The notes below the pieces were generated by a model that was not told where the DNA came from, searched no databases, and saw only the letters and a list, made by a program, of their open reading frames with translations. From positions 97,413 through 161,412 of the forward strand of contig JHVP01000012.1 in assembly GCA_000620205.1 (NCBI GenBank): a stretch of 64,000 nucleotides of DNA, written 5' to 3'. Positions 35,515 through 43,570 of the stretch are shown here, piece by piece; within the stretch, counting starts at the first letter, position 1; each line of letters starts with the position of its first letter. The DNA comes from Geodermatophilaceae bacterium URHA0031. Lineage in GTDB: Bacteria > Actinomycetota > Actinomycetes > Mycobacteriales > Geodermatophilaceae. The position numbers and the translations under genes were made by a program.

Positions 35515-36962
35515 GAGTGCACCGCCAGCGCCGCCACGTGCCGTCCGGGTTCGCGGTAGAGCGCGTACAGCTCGCCAACCGCGCGGTCGGCGCCGGCCCG
35601 GTCGAACCAGGCCGGCCCGCCGAGCCGCTCCTCCGCGTCGTGGGTCAGGTGCACCCGCGCCCAGCCGCCCGGGTCCGCGCCGACGGCGGCGAGCCCGGTA
35701 CCGGGCCCGCCGCCGCGGTCCAGCAGCCGCCGCACCCCGCGCTCGCCGATCCGTCCGTAGGACATCGTCTCGGCCTCCAGGCCGGGCACCAGCACCTTCG
35801 CCGCGACCGCCTCGCCCCGGGAGGGCTGCAGGTCGACCAGCACGTCGTACCCCTCGGCGGTCAGGGTGCCGACCACGTCGTCGTCCCCGCCGGTGGGCAG
35901 GTCCGACAGCGCCACGGTGCTCCGCCGGGACAGCACCGAGCCGCGCAGCAGGTCGGTGAGCCGGTCGGTGCCCAGCCGGGTCCACGCCAGCATCGCCTGC
36001 AGGGCCCGGTCCTCCTCGACCATCCGCTCCGGCGGGTGCCCGCGCAGCCACTGGTCCAGGTAGCCGGGCGGGGTGGCGGCGGCGACGGCGTCCAGCGGTC
36101 CGTGCATGAACGCCTTGCGGGCGCGGGCAGCGGCGAACTCGTGCAGCGCCTTGCGCACCGCGGCGTCCCGGTCGGGGTCGGCCGCCTCACCGCAGGCGGT
36201 GACCATCATCGGGGTGGGCTCCGAGCCGTCCCGCGAGCAGCCGACGGCGTAGACGTCGACGACTCCGTGCTCGGTGGAGGCCAGCTTGACCAGCACGTCG
36301 ATGCCGGCGGCGTCGAGCCGGTCCAGCAGCGCCAGCGCGTCGGGGTCGCGCAGCTCCGCCAGGTCGACCACCACGCCCTGGTCCAGCGCGCGGAAGGTCG
36401 TCGCGTTGCCGTCGCGCTGCAGCAGCTCGAGCGTGGCGTGCCGGACCGCCCGGCCGGCGTCGAACGCCGCGCCCTGGCCGTTGGTGATCACCGTGGTGAG
36501 CCAGCCGGCGGGCGGCGGGTCGCCGGGCAGCTCCTCGGGGGCGGAGACGACCAGCTCGGCGGGCACCAGCACGGTCTCGCCGTCCCGGGTGCGGGTCATC
36601 GGCAGCCACTGCAGTGGCCGGTCGTCGTCGTAGCCGCTGCCGGCCTCCAGGCACAGCGTGCGCGGGTCCTGCACCCGGTCCCGGCCCTCGGTGCGGGCCA
36701 GCTCCCGGTAGGAGCCGTGCACCCGGCCGAGCCCCTGGTGCGCGCGGATGGACAGCGCCATCTCGGCCATCTCGCCGAGCGCGCCGGTGCGGGCCTCCTC
36801 GCGGGTGGCGCCGTACCCGAGGCCGCTGCCGCCGGGGTGCGCCGGTGAGGAGGAGAGGAACGCGCTGTGCAGCGGCACGTCGAGGACGTCCAGGCCCTCG
36901 ATCGCGAACTCCTGGACGCCGGGCGGGAACGAGTCGAGGTACCGCTGGGAGTTCGCTCTCAC
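35511..36962 (-). CDS. YcaO domain protein
   Basis: A 483-residue ATP-using YcaO enzyme. The three ATP/Mg2+ motifs appear as GALGEMAEMALSIR, ATLELLQRDGN and RKALHEFAAARARK. YcaO proteins phosphorylate amide oxygens to make azolines, thioamides, amidines or macroamidines, usually on peptides. The C-terminus ends REPGRHVAALAVHS and lacks the PxPxP tail of azoline-forming YcaOs, and there is no precursor peptide, E1-like partner, dehydrogenase or TfuA. The GTG overlaps the stop of the preceding gene by 4 nt. It may act here on a small non-peptide amide or a sugar-linked substrate; this is inference. Confidence 0.88.
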   Translation of the reverse strand: MRANSQRYLDSFPPGVQEFAIEGLDVLDVPLHSAFLSSSPAHPGGSGLGYGATREEARTGALGEMAEMALSIRAHQGLGRVHGSYRELARTEGRDRVQDPRTLCLEAGSGYDDDRPLQWLPMTRTRDGETVLVPAELVVSAPEELPGDPPPAGWLTTVITNGQGAAFDAGRAVRHATLELLQRDGNATTFRALDQGVVVDLAELRDPDALALLDRLDAAGIDVLVKLASTEHGVVDVYAVGCSRDGSEPTPMMVTACGEAADPDRDAAVRKALHEFAAARARKAFMHGPLDAVAAATPPGYLDQWLRGHPPERMVEEDRALQAMLAWTRLGTDRLTDLLRGSVLSRRSTVALSDLPTGGDDDVVGTLTAEGYDVLVDLQPSRGEAVAAKVLVPGLEAETMSYGRIGERGVRRLLDRGGGPGTGLAAVGADPGGWARVHLTHDAEERLGGPAWFDRAGADRAVGELYALYREPGRHVAALAVHS

Positions 36963-37885
36963 AGCTCGGCCAGCGCGATCGGCGCGGCGTCCGGACGCCC
37001 GGCGAGCAGCCGCTGCACCAGGTGGACGACGTGGTCGGTGGTCACGCCCGGCACCAGCTCGAACGGCGTGGCGACGGCGTGGAAGTCCAGCTCGGCGACC
37101 ACCGCCAGGTACTCCCGCAGCTCGCCGTGCGAGAGCGGGATCTGCGCGTGGAACGCCTTGTGCGCGCTCAGCCCGACCGGGTTGCCGTCGCCGTCCAGGT
37201 CGACCTTGAGCGAGTCGCCGCAGAACAGCACCCCGCGTCGGCTGTCGTGCAGCACCGAGTGGCCGGGGAAGTGCCCGCCGGTGCAGTGCAGGGTCAGGTC
37301 GGGCGCCAGCTCGAGCACGTCGTCGGCCGGCCAGGTGACCCGGAAGGCCTTGGTCCACTCCAGGTCGCGCACGCCGACGCAGACCGTCGCCGGCTCGAGC
37401 TCCAGCTGCAGCTGCCACAGCGCGCCGTAGCCGTGCACGTGGCTGGCGGCGAGCACGTCGAACCCGCCCTTCTCGGCGGCCATCCGGCGCAGCTCGGCCA
37501 GCATGGCGTGCGTGTACCAGGGGGCGCACTCGAAGCCGACCAGCCCGGCGTCGGTCTCGATGACCCAGCCCCGGCTGTCCAGCCCGAACCGGGGTTCGGT
37601 GCCGAACTCGGTGATCCCGGCGACGGCGGTGGGCCGCCAGAAGCCGGTGACCAGCTCGTCGGCCTGCTTGGGGGTGAGGAACTCGAAGCCGTGCTCGGGC
37701 AGCGCGTTGCGGACGTCGGCGCAGACCGGGCAGACCTGCGGGCCGGGTGCCGGCCAGCGCTGCCAGTGCCCGCAGTTGGTGCAGGCGAACGCGGGCAGGT
37801 CGGGCAGCAGGCCGCGGTAGGGGTTGGTGTCGGGTCCGGGTCCGGGTCCGGGTCCGGTGGGTGGGTGGGCGGCAGCAGGGTTCAT
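36959..37885 (-). CDS. metallo-beta-lactamase fold protein with zinc ribbon
   Basis: A 308-residue protein. Residues 30-60 form a zinc ribbon (ACTNCGHWQRW...CPVCADV). The rest is a metallo-beta-lactamase fold: ETDAGLVGFECAPW, then SHVHGYGALWQ in place of the usual HxHxDH, GGHFPGHSVLH and FCGDSLKVDLDGDG. The Asp and His of the active loop are Gly and Tyr/Gly, so the metal site is non-canonical. A Gly-Pro repeat from a CGGGTC repeat lies near residue 15. The ATG overlaps the Gfo/Idh gene by one base. It may hydrolyse or bind an operon intermediate. Confidence 0.8.
   Translation of the reverse strand: MNPAAAHPPTGPGPGPGPDTNPYRGLLPDLPAFACTNCGHWQRWPAPGPQVCPVCADVRNALPEHGFEFLTPKQADELVTGFWRPTAVAGITEFGTEPRFGLDSRGWVIETDAGLVGFECAPWYTHAMLAELRRMAAEKGGFDVLAASHVHGYGALWQLQLELEPATVCVGVRDLEWTKAFRVTWPADDVLELAPDLTLHCTGGHFPGHSVLHDSRRGVLFCGDSLKVDLDGDGNPVGLSAHKAFHAQIPLSHGELREYLAVVAELDFHAVATPFELVPGVTTDHVVHLVQRLLAGRPDAAPIALAEL
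37831..37856. repeat. CGGGTC hexanucleotide repeat
   Basis: Four near-perfect 6-bp units encode the Gly-Pro run at the N-terminus of the metallo-beta-lactamase-fold protein. Length is likely to vary between strains. Confidence 0.75.
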
Positions 37886-38886
37886 CAGCGGGCTCCGGTG
37901 CGGTCGGTGGCGGCGTCGAGGGCCTGCACGAGCAGGCGGTGGAGGGCGAGGTCCCGGTCGGCCGGGTACGGCCACGGCGCCGCGCCGGTGACCGCGGCGC
38001 CGAACCCGGCGAACTGGGCGGCGAAGGGGTCGGTGCCGGCGAACGGGACGTCGACCGGCTCGGGGCGGTACAGCGTCAGGGTCCCGCCGGCGGTCTGGCC
38101 CATCGTGTCGACGGCGACGGCCATGCCCCGGGTGCCGACCACCTCCAGCCGGCGGCGGGGGAGGGCGTCCGGGCAGTTGTAGGACACGTGCAGGTCGACC
38201 AGCACGCCGCCGGCGGTGCGGCCGGCCAGCAGCGCGCCGTCGTCCACCGGGTAGTCCTGCACCCGGGTCTGCAGCACGGCGGAGAGCTCGACGACGTCAT
38301 CGGCGAGCAGGACGCCGGCCAGGTCCAGGCCGTGCGGCGCCAGGTCGATCGCCGCGCCACCGCCGGCCCGGGACCGGTCGACCCGCCAGTTGTCGTGCGG
38401 GCCGCCGTCGGGTGACCAGTCGGCCGGCAGCCAGCAGCAGTAGGCGATCCGGACGGCGGTGACCGTGCCCAGCTCGGGCACCAGCTCCCGCAGCCGGACG
38501 TGGGCGGGGTGCCAGCGCTGGTCGAAGGCGGTGCCGAGCAGGACGCCGGCGCGGCTGGCCGCGCCGACGGCGGCCTCGGCGTCGGCGACGTCGGCGGCCA
38601 GCGGCTTCTCGCACAGCACCGGGACGCCGGCGGCGGCGGCCGCCTCGACCACCTGCCGGTGGGCGGAGTTGGGCACCGCGACGTAGATCGCGTCCAGGCC
38701 CGGGGTGGCCAGGAACGCCGCCAGGTCGGTGGTCGCCGGGACCTCGGCGGGGACCCGCGCCAGCGCGCCGGGGTCGCGGTCGTGCAGTGCCACCAGCCGG
38801 GCGCCGGGGACCTGCCGCAGCCCGGGGAGCGCGTGGTCCCGGGCCACCCAGCCGCAGCCGGCCACCCCCCAGCCGACGCCGGTCAC
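37885..38886 (-). CDS. Gfo/Idh/MocA oxidoreductase
   Basis: A 333-residue NAD(P)-dependent dehydrogenase. The Rossmann start is WGVAGCGWVARDHALPGL; the family hallmark is VLCEKPLAADVADAEA and the catalytic region GAAIDLAPHGLDLAGVLL. Relatives oxidise inositols or sugars. The GTG at 38886 overlaps the methyltransferase stop by 4 nt. Oxidation of a cyclitol to an inosose by this enzyme, followed by the TIM-barrel isomerase, would be consistent with the inositol-phosphate-synthase-like gene at the operon start; this is inference. Confidence 0.88.
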   Translation of the reverse strand: MTGVGWGVAGCGWVARDHALPGLRQVPGARLVALHDRDPGALARVPAEVPATTDLAAFLATPGLDAIYVAVPNSAHRQVVEAAAAAGVPVLCEKPLAADVADAEAAVGAASRAGVLLGTAFDQRWHPAHVRLRELVPELGTVTAVRIAYCCWLPADWSPDGGPHDNWRVDRSRAGGGAAIDLAPHGLDLAGVLLADDVVELSAVLQTRVQDYPVDDGALLAGRTAGGVLVDLHVSYNCPDALPRRRLEVVGTRGMAVAVDTMGQTAGGTLTLYRPEPVDVPFAGTDPFAAQFAGFGAAVTGAAPWPYPADRDLALHRLLVQALDAATDRTGAR

Positions 38887-39917
38887 CACTGCTCCGGCAG
38901 GTCCACCAGCAGCCGTCGACGGGCGGCGTCGGCGGGCAGCGGGTCGGGCCAGCGGGCCGGCAGGTGCCCCGACCGCGGGCCGTACTCGGCGGCGTACCGC
39001 TCGCTGGGCCAGCGCAGCGCGCCGTCGGCGTAGAGCGGGTTGGGCCGCAGCGGCCCGAGCGGCTCGCCCAGGTCCACCGGCGCCGCGGTACGCAGGTCGC
39101 CGGCCACCAGGGCGATCGCCTCGCTGCCGACCAGCTCCTCGGCCGCCGCCGGCCGCGGCGGGCGCCGCTCCAGCAGCGAGTGGGTCAGCTCCTCGTCGTC
39201 GTAGAGCACGGTGGCCCCGAGCAACCGGGCGTACTCGGCCGGTGCCAGCGGCGCGCCGTGCGGGTCGGCGACGTGCGCGTGCCCGACCACCACCGTCCCC
39301 CCGGGCCCGGCCAGCGCGTGCAGCGCCGCGGCGGCGGCCGGCTTGTCCCGGAAGAAGTAGAAGGCGTCGGCGCAGGTGACGTAGGCCGGCCGGTCCACCT
39401 GCAGGTCCGGTGCGGTCGTCACGTCGGCGCACACGTACCGGGCGGTCGGGCACACGAAGCGCCGGGCCAGCCAGAGCTTGGACCAGACGACGTCCAGGCC
39501 GACCAGGTCGCGGACGCCGCGGCGGGCGAGCTCGCGCAGCTGGGTGCCGACGCCGCAGGCCACGTCGACCACCGGGCGGTCCCCCGGCCAGTGCCGGCCC
39601 AGCAGCGCCAGGCCGGCCAGGTGCGTGGGGTCGGACCAGCGGTGGGCGAAGTAGTCGCCGACCCGGCCCATGCCGAGGGCGTCCATCGCCTCCCGCAGGG
39701 TCCGCGCGCTCGGCACCCGCGCCAGCTGCTCGGCCGGCGGGGCGGGCTCGGTCCACCAGTCGTCGGCGTCGGCGAGCAGCGCCACCCGGGCCCGGTCGAC
39801 CTCGCCGTCGGCCAGCAGGTCGGCGACCCGGCCCTGCAGCTCCGCGCGTCCGGTGCGGGCGAAGGGGATCCCGTCGACGACCGGCACGCCGGTCGCGGTG
39901 ATGCCGCTGACGCTCAC
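38883..39917 (-). CDS. SAM-dependent methyltransferase
   Basis: A 344-residue class I methyltransferase. Motif I is VVDVACGVGTQLRELA, with later CADAFYFFRDKPAA and GGTVVVGHAHVADPHGAP. An N-terminal helical region of about 100 residues precedes the Rossmann domain and could be a substrate-binding or dimer domain. The GTG start is immediately upstream of VSVSGITATG. A 74-bp gap with a REP-like repeat separates it from the HD-like gene, the only gap in the operon. The methyl acceptor is unknown. Confidence 0.82.
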   Translation of the reverse strand: MSVSGITATGVPVVDGIPFARTGRAELQGRVADLLADGEVDRARVALLADADDWWTEPAPPAEQLARVPSARTLREAMDALGMGRVGDYFAHRWSDPTHLAGLALLGRHWPGDRPVVDVACGVGTQLRELARRGVRDLVGLDVVWSKLWLARRFVCPTARYVCADVTTAPDLQVDRPAYVTCADAFYFFRDKPAAAAALHALAGPGGTVVVGHAHVADPHGAPLAPAEYARLLGATVLYDDEELTHSLLERRPPRPAAAEELVGSEAIALVAGDLRTAAPVDLGEPLGPLRPNPLYADGALRWPSERYAAEYGPRSGHLPARWPDPLPADAARRRLLVDLPEQW

Positions 39918-39941
39918 AGAGTCACCGCCGCTCCCGCGGCA

Positions 39942-39979
39942 GGCTCCGCTCCTCGCTCGTTCCTCGCTGCGATGCTCAC
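39942..39979 (-). repeat. REP-like repeat, single copy
   Basis: Read on the minus strand: GTGAGCATCGCAGCGAGGAA and GCGAGGAGCGGAGCC. This is the core of the 74- and 83-bp tandem repeats elsewhere, here between the HD-like and methyltransferase genes. Confidence 0.75.
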
Positions 39980-39991
39980 CTGCCTGTCCGC

Positions 39992-40897
39992 TCACAGTCC
40001 GGCCGCGGCGAGCACGTCGAGGTGGAAGGACTGCACCGGCCCGGCGTGCACCAGCTCCAGGTCGTCCAGCGCCTGCGCGGCGGTGAACGCCGCGGCGCGT
40101 GCGTGGTGGTGCACCTGCAGCACCCGGTCGAGGACGTCGGCGGCGTGGAACGCCTGCGACTCCGGCGCCACCGCGTCGGCCCGCAGCGTCAGCACCTGCC
40201 GCAGCCGCGCCGCGAGCTCGGTGGGCAGCCCGGCGAGCTCGCGCTCCTCCAGCGTCCCGAGCACCCGGTCCAGGGCGCCGCCGAGCAGCACCTCACCGGC
40301 GAACCCGGCGTCGGGTAGCACCACATTGTGCAGGTGGTGGGCCAGCCCGACCAGGAACGGCGGCACCGGGTCGGCGCCCAGCGCGGGGGCGAGCAGGCAG
40401 CCGTAGACGGCCACGGTCAGGCAGTGGTCGCCGTGGCTCTCCGGCGGCTCGACGATCACCCGCGGCTTGCCCGGGCTGGTCGCCCCGGCCCGCGGCTGGG
40501 CGTTGAGCGCCACCGCCAGGGACGGCGGCAGCCCGGCCGGTCGCACCGCGGGCAGCGCCGCCCGCAGCCGGCCGGCGAGGTCGGCGTCGACTGTCCCGGC
40601 GACCTCGTCGAAGCCGCGGCGCAGCACCGCCTGCGCCTCGTCGGCGGTCAGCCCGGCCACCGCGAGCACCGCGGCGTCGATCCCGGCCAGCCGCGCCCGG
40701 GCCACCGCCGCCGCGGTCTCCGACAGCGCCACCGTCTCGGCGTCCTCACCCTCCAGCAGCCGGGCCCAGGCCCGGCCGAACGCCTGCTCGGCGAGCGAGC
40801 CGGGCGCCGCGGCCGTGCGGACGCGCTTGGCGTCACCGATCTCGGCGAGCAGGGGCCGCAGCGCCCCGAGGGTGGTCAGGTCGGTGGTGGCCGTCAC
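39992..40897 (-). CDS. HD-superfamily-like protein of unknown function
   Basis: A 301-residue protein with a helical N-terminal half (LRPLLAEIGDAKRVRTAA...GIDAAVLAVAGLTADEAQ) and a C-terminal half resembling an HD phosphohydrolase: SHGDHCLTVAVYGCLLAP, then GLAHHLHNVVLPDAGFAG and FHAADVLDRVLQVHHHAR. The central HD pair reads HHLHN, with Asn where Asp is expected. This is like the YfbR-type nucleotidase layout but is not diagnostic. The GTG start overlaps the cyclitol-synthase-like gene by 4 nt, so the two are made together. A phosphatase acting on inositol phosphate is possible. Confidence 0.6.
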   Translation of the reverse strand: MTATTDLTTLGALRPLLAEIGDAKRVRTAAAPGSLAEQAFGRAWARLLEGEDAETVALSETAAAVARARLAGIDAAVLAVAGLTADEAQAVLRRGFDEVAGTVDADLAGRLRAALPAVRPAGLPPSLAVALNAQPRAGATSPGKPRVIVEPPESHGDHCLTVAVYGCLLAPALGADPVPPFLVGLAHHLHNVVLPDAGFAGEVLLGGALDRVLGTLEERELAGLPTELAARLRQVLTLRADAVAPESQAFHAADVLDRVLQVHHHARAAAFTAAQALDDLELVHAGPVQSFHLDVLAAAGL

Positions 40898-42129
40898 CGC
40901 GAGCCGGGGACGACGACGCTCCCAGCGGCCAGCCAGTCCATCAGCTCGGACTCCTGGCGGTGCAGGGCGTGCTCGGGGGTGCTGCGGTCGGCGGTGATGG
41001 GGGCCTTGAAGAACCAGCCGAGGTGCCGCTGCACGCCGCCCTCCCCGCGCTGCTGGGCGAGGTCGACCAGCCGGACGATCTCCACGGCGAGCGGTGCGGC
41101 CAGGATCGAGTCCCGGCACTGGAAGTCGACCTTGACCTGCATGCGCTGGCCGAGGAAGCCGACCAGGTCGATGGCGTCCCAGGCCTCCTTCTGGTCACCG
41201 CGGGGCCGGTAGTAGTCGATCCGGACGACGTGGTCCTCGACGGGGTAGCCGAGGATCGAGTCGAGCACCTTCCCCTTGGTCTGCAGCTTGCTCTCCAGCG
41301 AGGCCGGGTCGTCGAGCGCGAGCCCGTCCCGGTTGCCGAGGATGTTGGTGGAGTACCAGCCCTCGACGGTGAGCGCGCGGCTGCGGAATGCCGGGGCGAG
41401 CACCGTCTTCATCATCGTCTGGCCGGTCTTGCCGTCCTTGCCCGCGATCGGGACGCCGCGCTGCTCGGCGAGCTGCACCAGCGCCGGGACGTCGGCCGAG
41501 AGGGAGGGCGTGAAGTTGGCGTAGCCGACGCCCTCGCTGATCGCCGCGTAGGCGTAGACCATCGACGGGGTGATCGCCCGGTCATCGGCGTCCAGGCCGG
41601 CCTCGAAGGCCTCCGGCGTCTGCAGGCAGGCCGCCGCCGGGTCGGGCCAGCGCTCGGTCGAGGCCAGGTTGAGCAACACCAAGCCGTCGAGCTGCTGCTC
41701 CTCGCGGAAGCGGCGCAGGTCGGCGCGGACGGCGTCCACCTGAGCCCGGCGGCCCTCGGCGAGCACCACGTTGCCCCCGGTGACGTTGCGGCAGAAGTCG
41801 GCGTCGCCGGCGGCGGGCCAGGGGGTGAGGGTCGACAGCAGCGGCTCGGCCTGCGACAGCTGGCGGGCGTCGAGCACACCGTGCTGCTCGGCGGCCTTGT
41901 ACAGGTCGGAGCCGTCCAGGTCCCAGCCGCCGACGACCAGCTCGTCGTAGCCGACGAGGCCGGTGGCCTCCTCCAGCGATGCGCCGCCGAGGGTGAGACC
42001 CGCGAGGGGGAGGCCGTCGGCGCCGACGACACCGAGCCGCAGGAGCTCCAGCCCGGCGACGGCGGTGGTCGCCACGGCGCCGCCGAGCCCGACGATGGCC
42101 GTTCCTACGCGACGTGGGGGGTGCGACAC
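40894..42129 (-). CDS. inositol-3-phosphate synthase family protein
   Basis: A 411-residue protein of the myo-inositol-1-phosphate synthase family, which makes inositol 3-phosphate from glucose 6-phosphate with NAD. The N-terminal NAD domain is GTAIVGLGGAVATTAVAGLE; catalytic Lys regions appear as AGKDGKTGQTMMKTVLAP and SKLQTKGKVLDSILGY, followed by RGDQKEAWDAIDLVGFLG and FQCRDSILAAPLAVEIVRL. It is longer and different in wording from the roughly 360-residue housekeeping Ino1, so it looks like a dedicated paralogue. The GTG is preceded by GAGGAG at 5 nt. It heads the ten-gene operon. Confidence 0.88.
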   Translation of the reverse strand: MSHPPRRVGTAIVGLGGAVATTAVAGLELLRLGVVGADGLPLAGLTLGGASLEEATGLVGYDELVVGGWDLDGSDLYKAAEQHGVLDARQLSQAEPLLSTLTPWPAAGDADFCRNVTGGNVVLAEGRRAQVDAVRADLRRFREEQQLDGLVLLNLASTERWPDPAAACLQTPEAFEAGLDADDRAITPSMVYAYAAISEGVGYANFTPSLSADVPALVQLAEQRGVPIAGKDGKTGQTMMKTVLAPAFRSRALTVEGWYSTNILGNRDGLALDDPASLESKLQTKGKVLDSILGYPVEDHVVRIDYYRPRGDQKEAWDAIDLVGFLGQRMQVKVDFQCRDSILAAPLAVEIVRLVDLAQQRGEGGVQRHLGWFFKAPITADRSTPEHALHRQESELMDWLAAGSVVVPGSR

Positions 42130-42199
42130 AGGTGCTCCTCGAGCTCAGTGCCCGGGTCGTGCCCCCAGGCCTGAGACGACCCTCACACGAACAACCGGA

Positions 42200-42225
42200 T
42201 TGCGCGACCAGAAGATGCCGCGCAA
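42200..42225. promoter_or_regulatory. inverted repeat upstream of ten-gene operon
   Basis: TTGCGCG and CGCGCAA are perfect 7-bp arms with a 12-bp spacer. The minus-strand arm also supplies a weak -35-like TTGCGC 17 bp before CAATCC. It sits 70 bp upstream of the operon start and is a candidate operator for an unknown regulator. Confidence 0.45.
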
Positions 42226-42293
42226 CCTGATTCCCCCCAGCGCGCCCTCCGGCCAGCGGAAGGGCGGCCGGCATCGCACGCGCCGTTGCCGGA

Positions 42294-42311
42294 GTGCTCG
42301 TGCCGGAGCAC
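42294..42311. terminator. hairpin downstream of serC
   Basis: GTGCTC and GAGCAC form a 6-bp stem with a 6-nt loop about 50 nt after the serC stop. It is short and has no U tract, so the terminator call is weak. Confidence 0.35.
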
Positions 42312-42362
42312 GGGCACCGCGGGTGGGAGCGTGCGACGCCGGCCGGTGGAGCCGGGTCGGCC

Positions 42363-43493
<1,131 letters not shown>

Positions 43494-43512
43494 TCAGCTC
43501 GTGTGGCCCTAC

Positions 43513-43566
43513 GGCCCCGTCCGGAGGGTCGCCCCGAGCGTGCGAGGGGCGAGAGGGACGGGGTCC
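43513..43566. terminator. stop-linked hairpin, copy 5
   Basis: On the minus strand the citrate synthase stop TGA is followed by TGAA and GGACCCCGTCC, pairing with GGACGGGGCC. Compared with the other copies several stem bases have changed on both sides, but pairing is kept. Confidence 0.7.
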
Positions 43567-43570
43567 TTCA

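Noticed and set aside
31798..42129. Mycothiol biosynthesis cluster
   Set aside because: PIG-L, GT4 and an inositol-phosphate synthase are suggestive, but the GT does not look like MshA and there is no MshC ligase or MshD acetyltransferase.
31798..42129. ebo-type cluster (EboA-F)
   Set aside because: A MIPS-like protein and a TIM barrel fit, but UbiA prenyltransferase, TatD hydrolase, EboD and EboA are absent, and the other genes do not belong to it.
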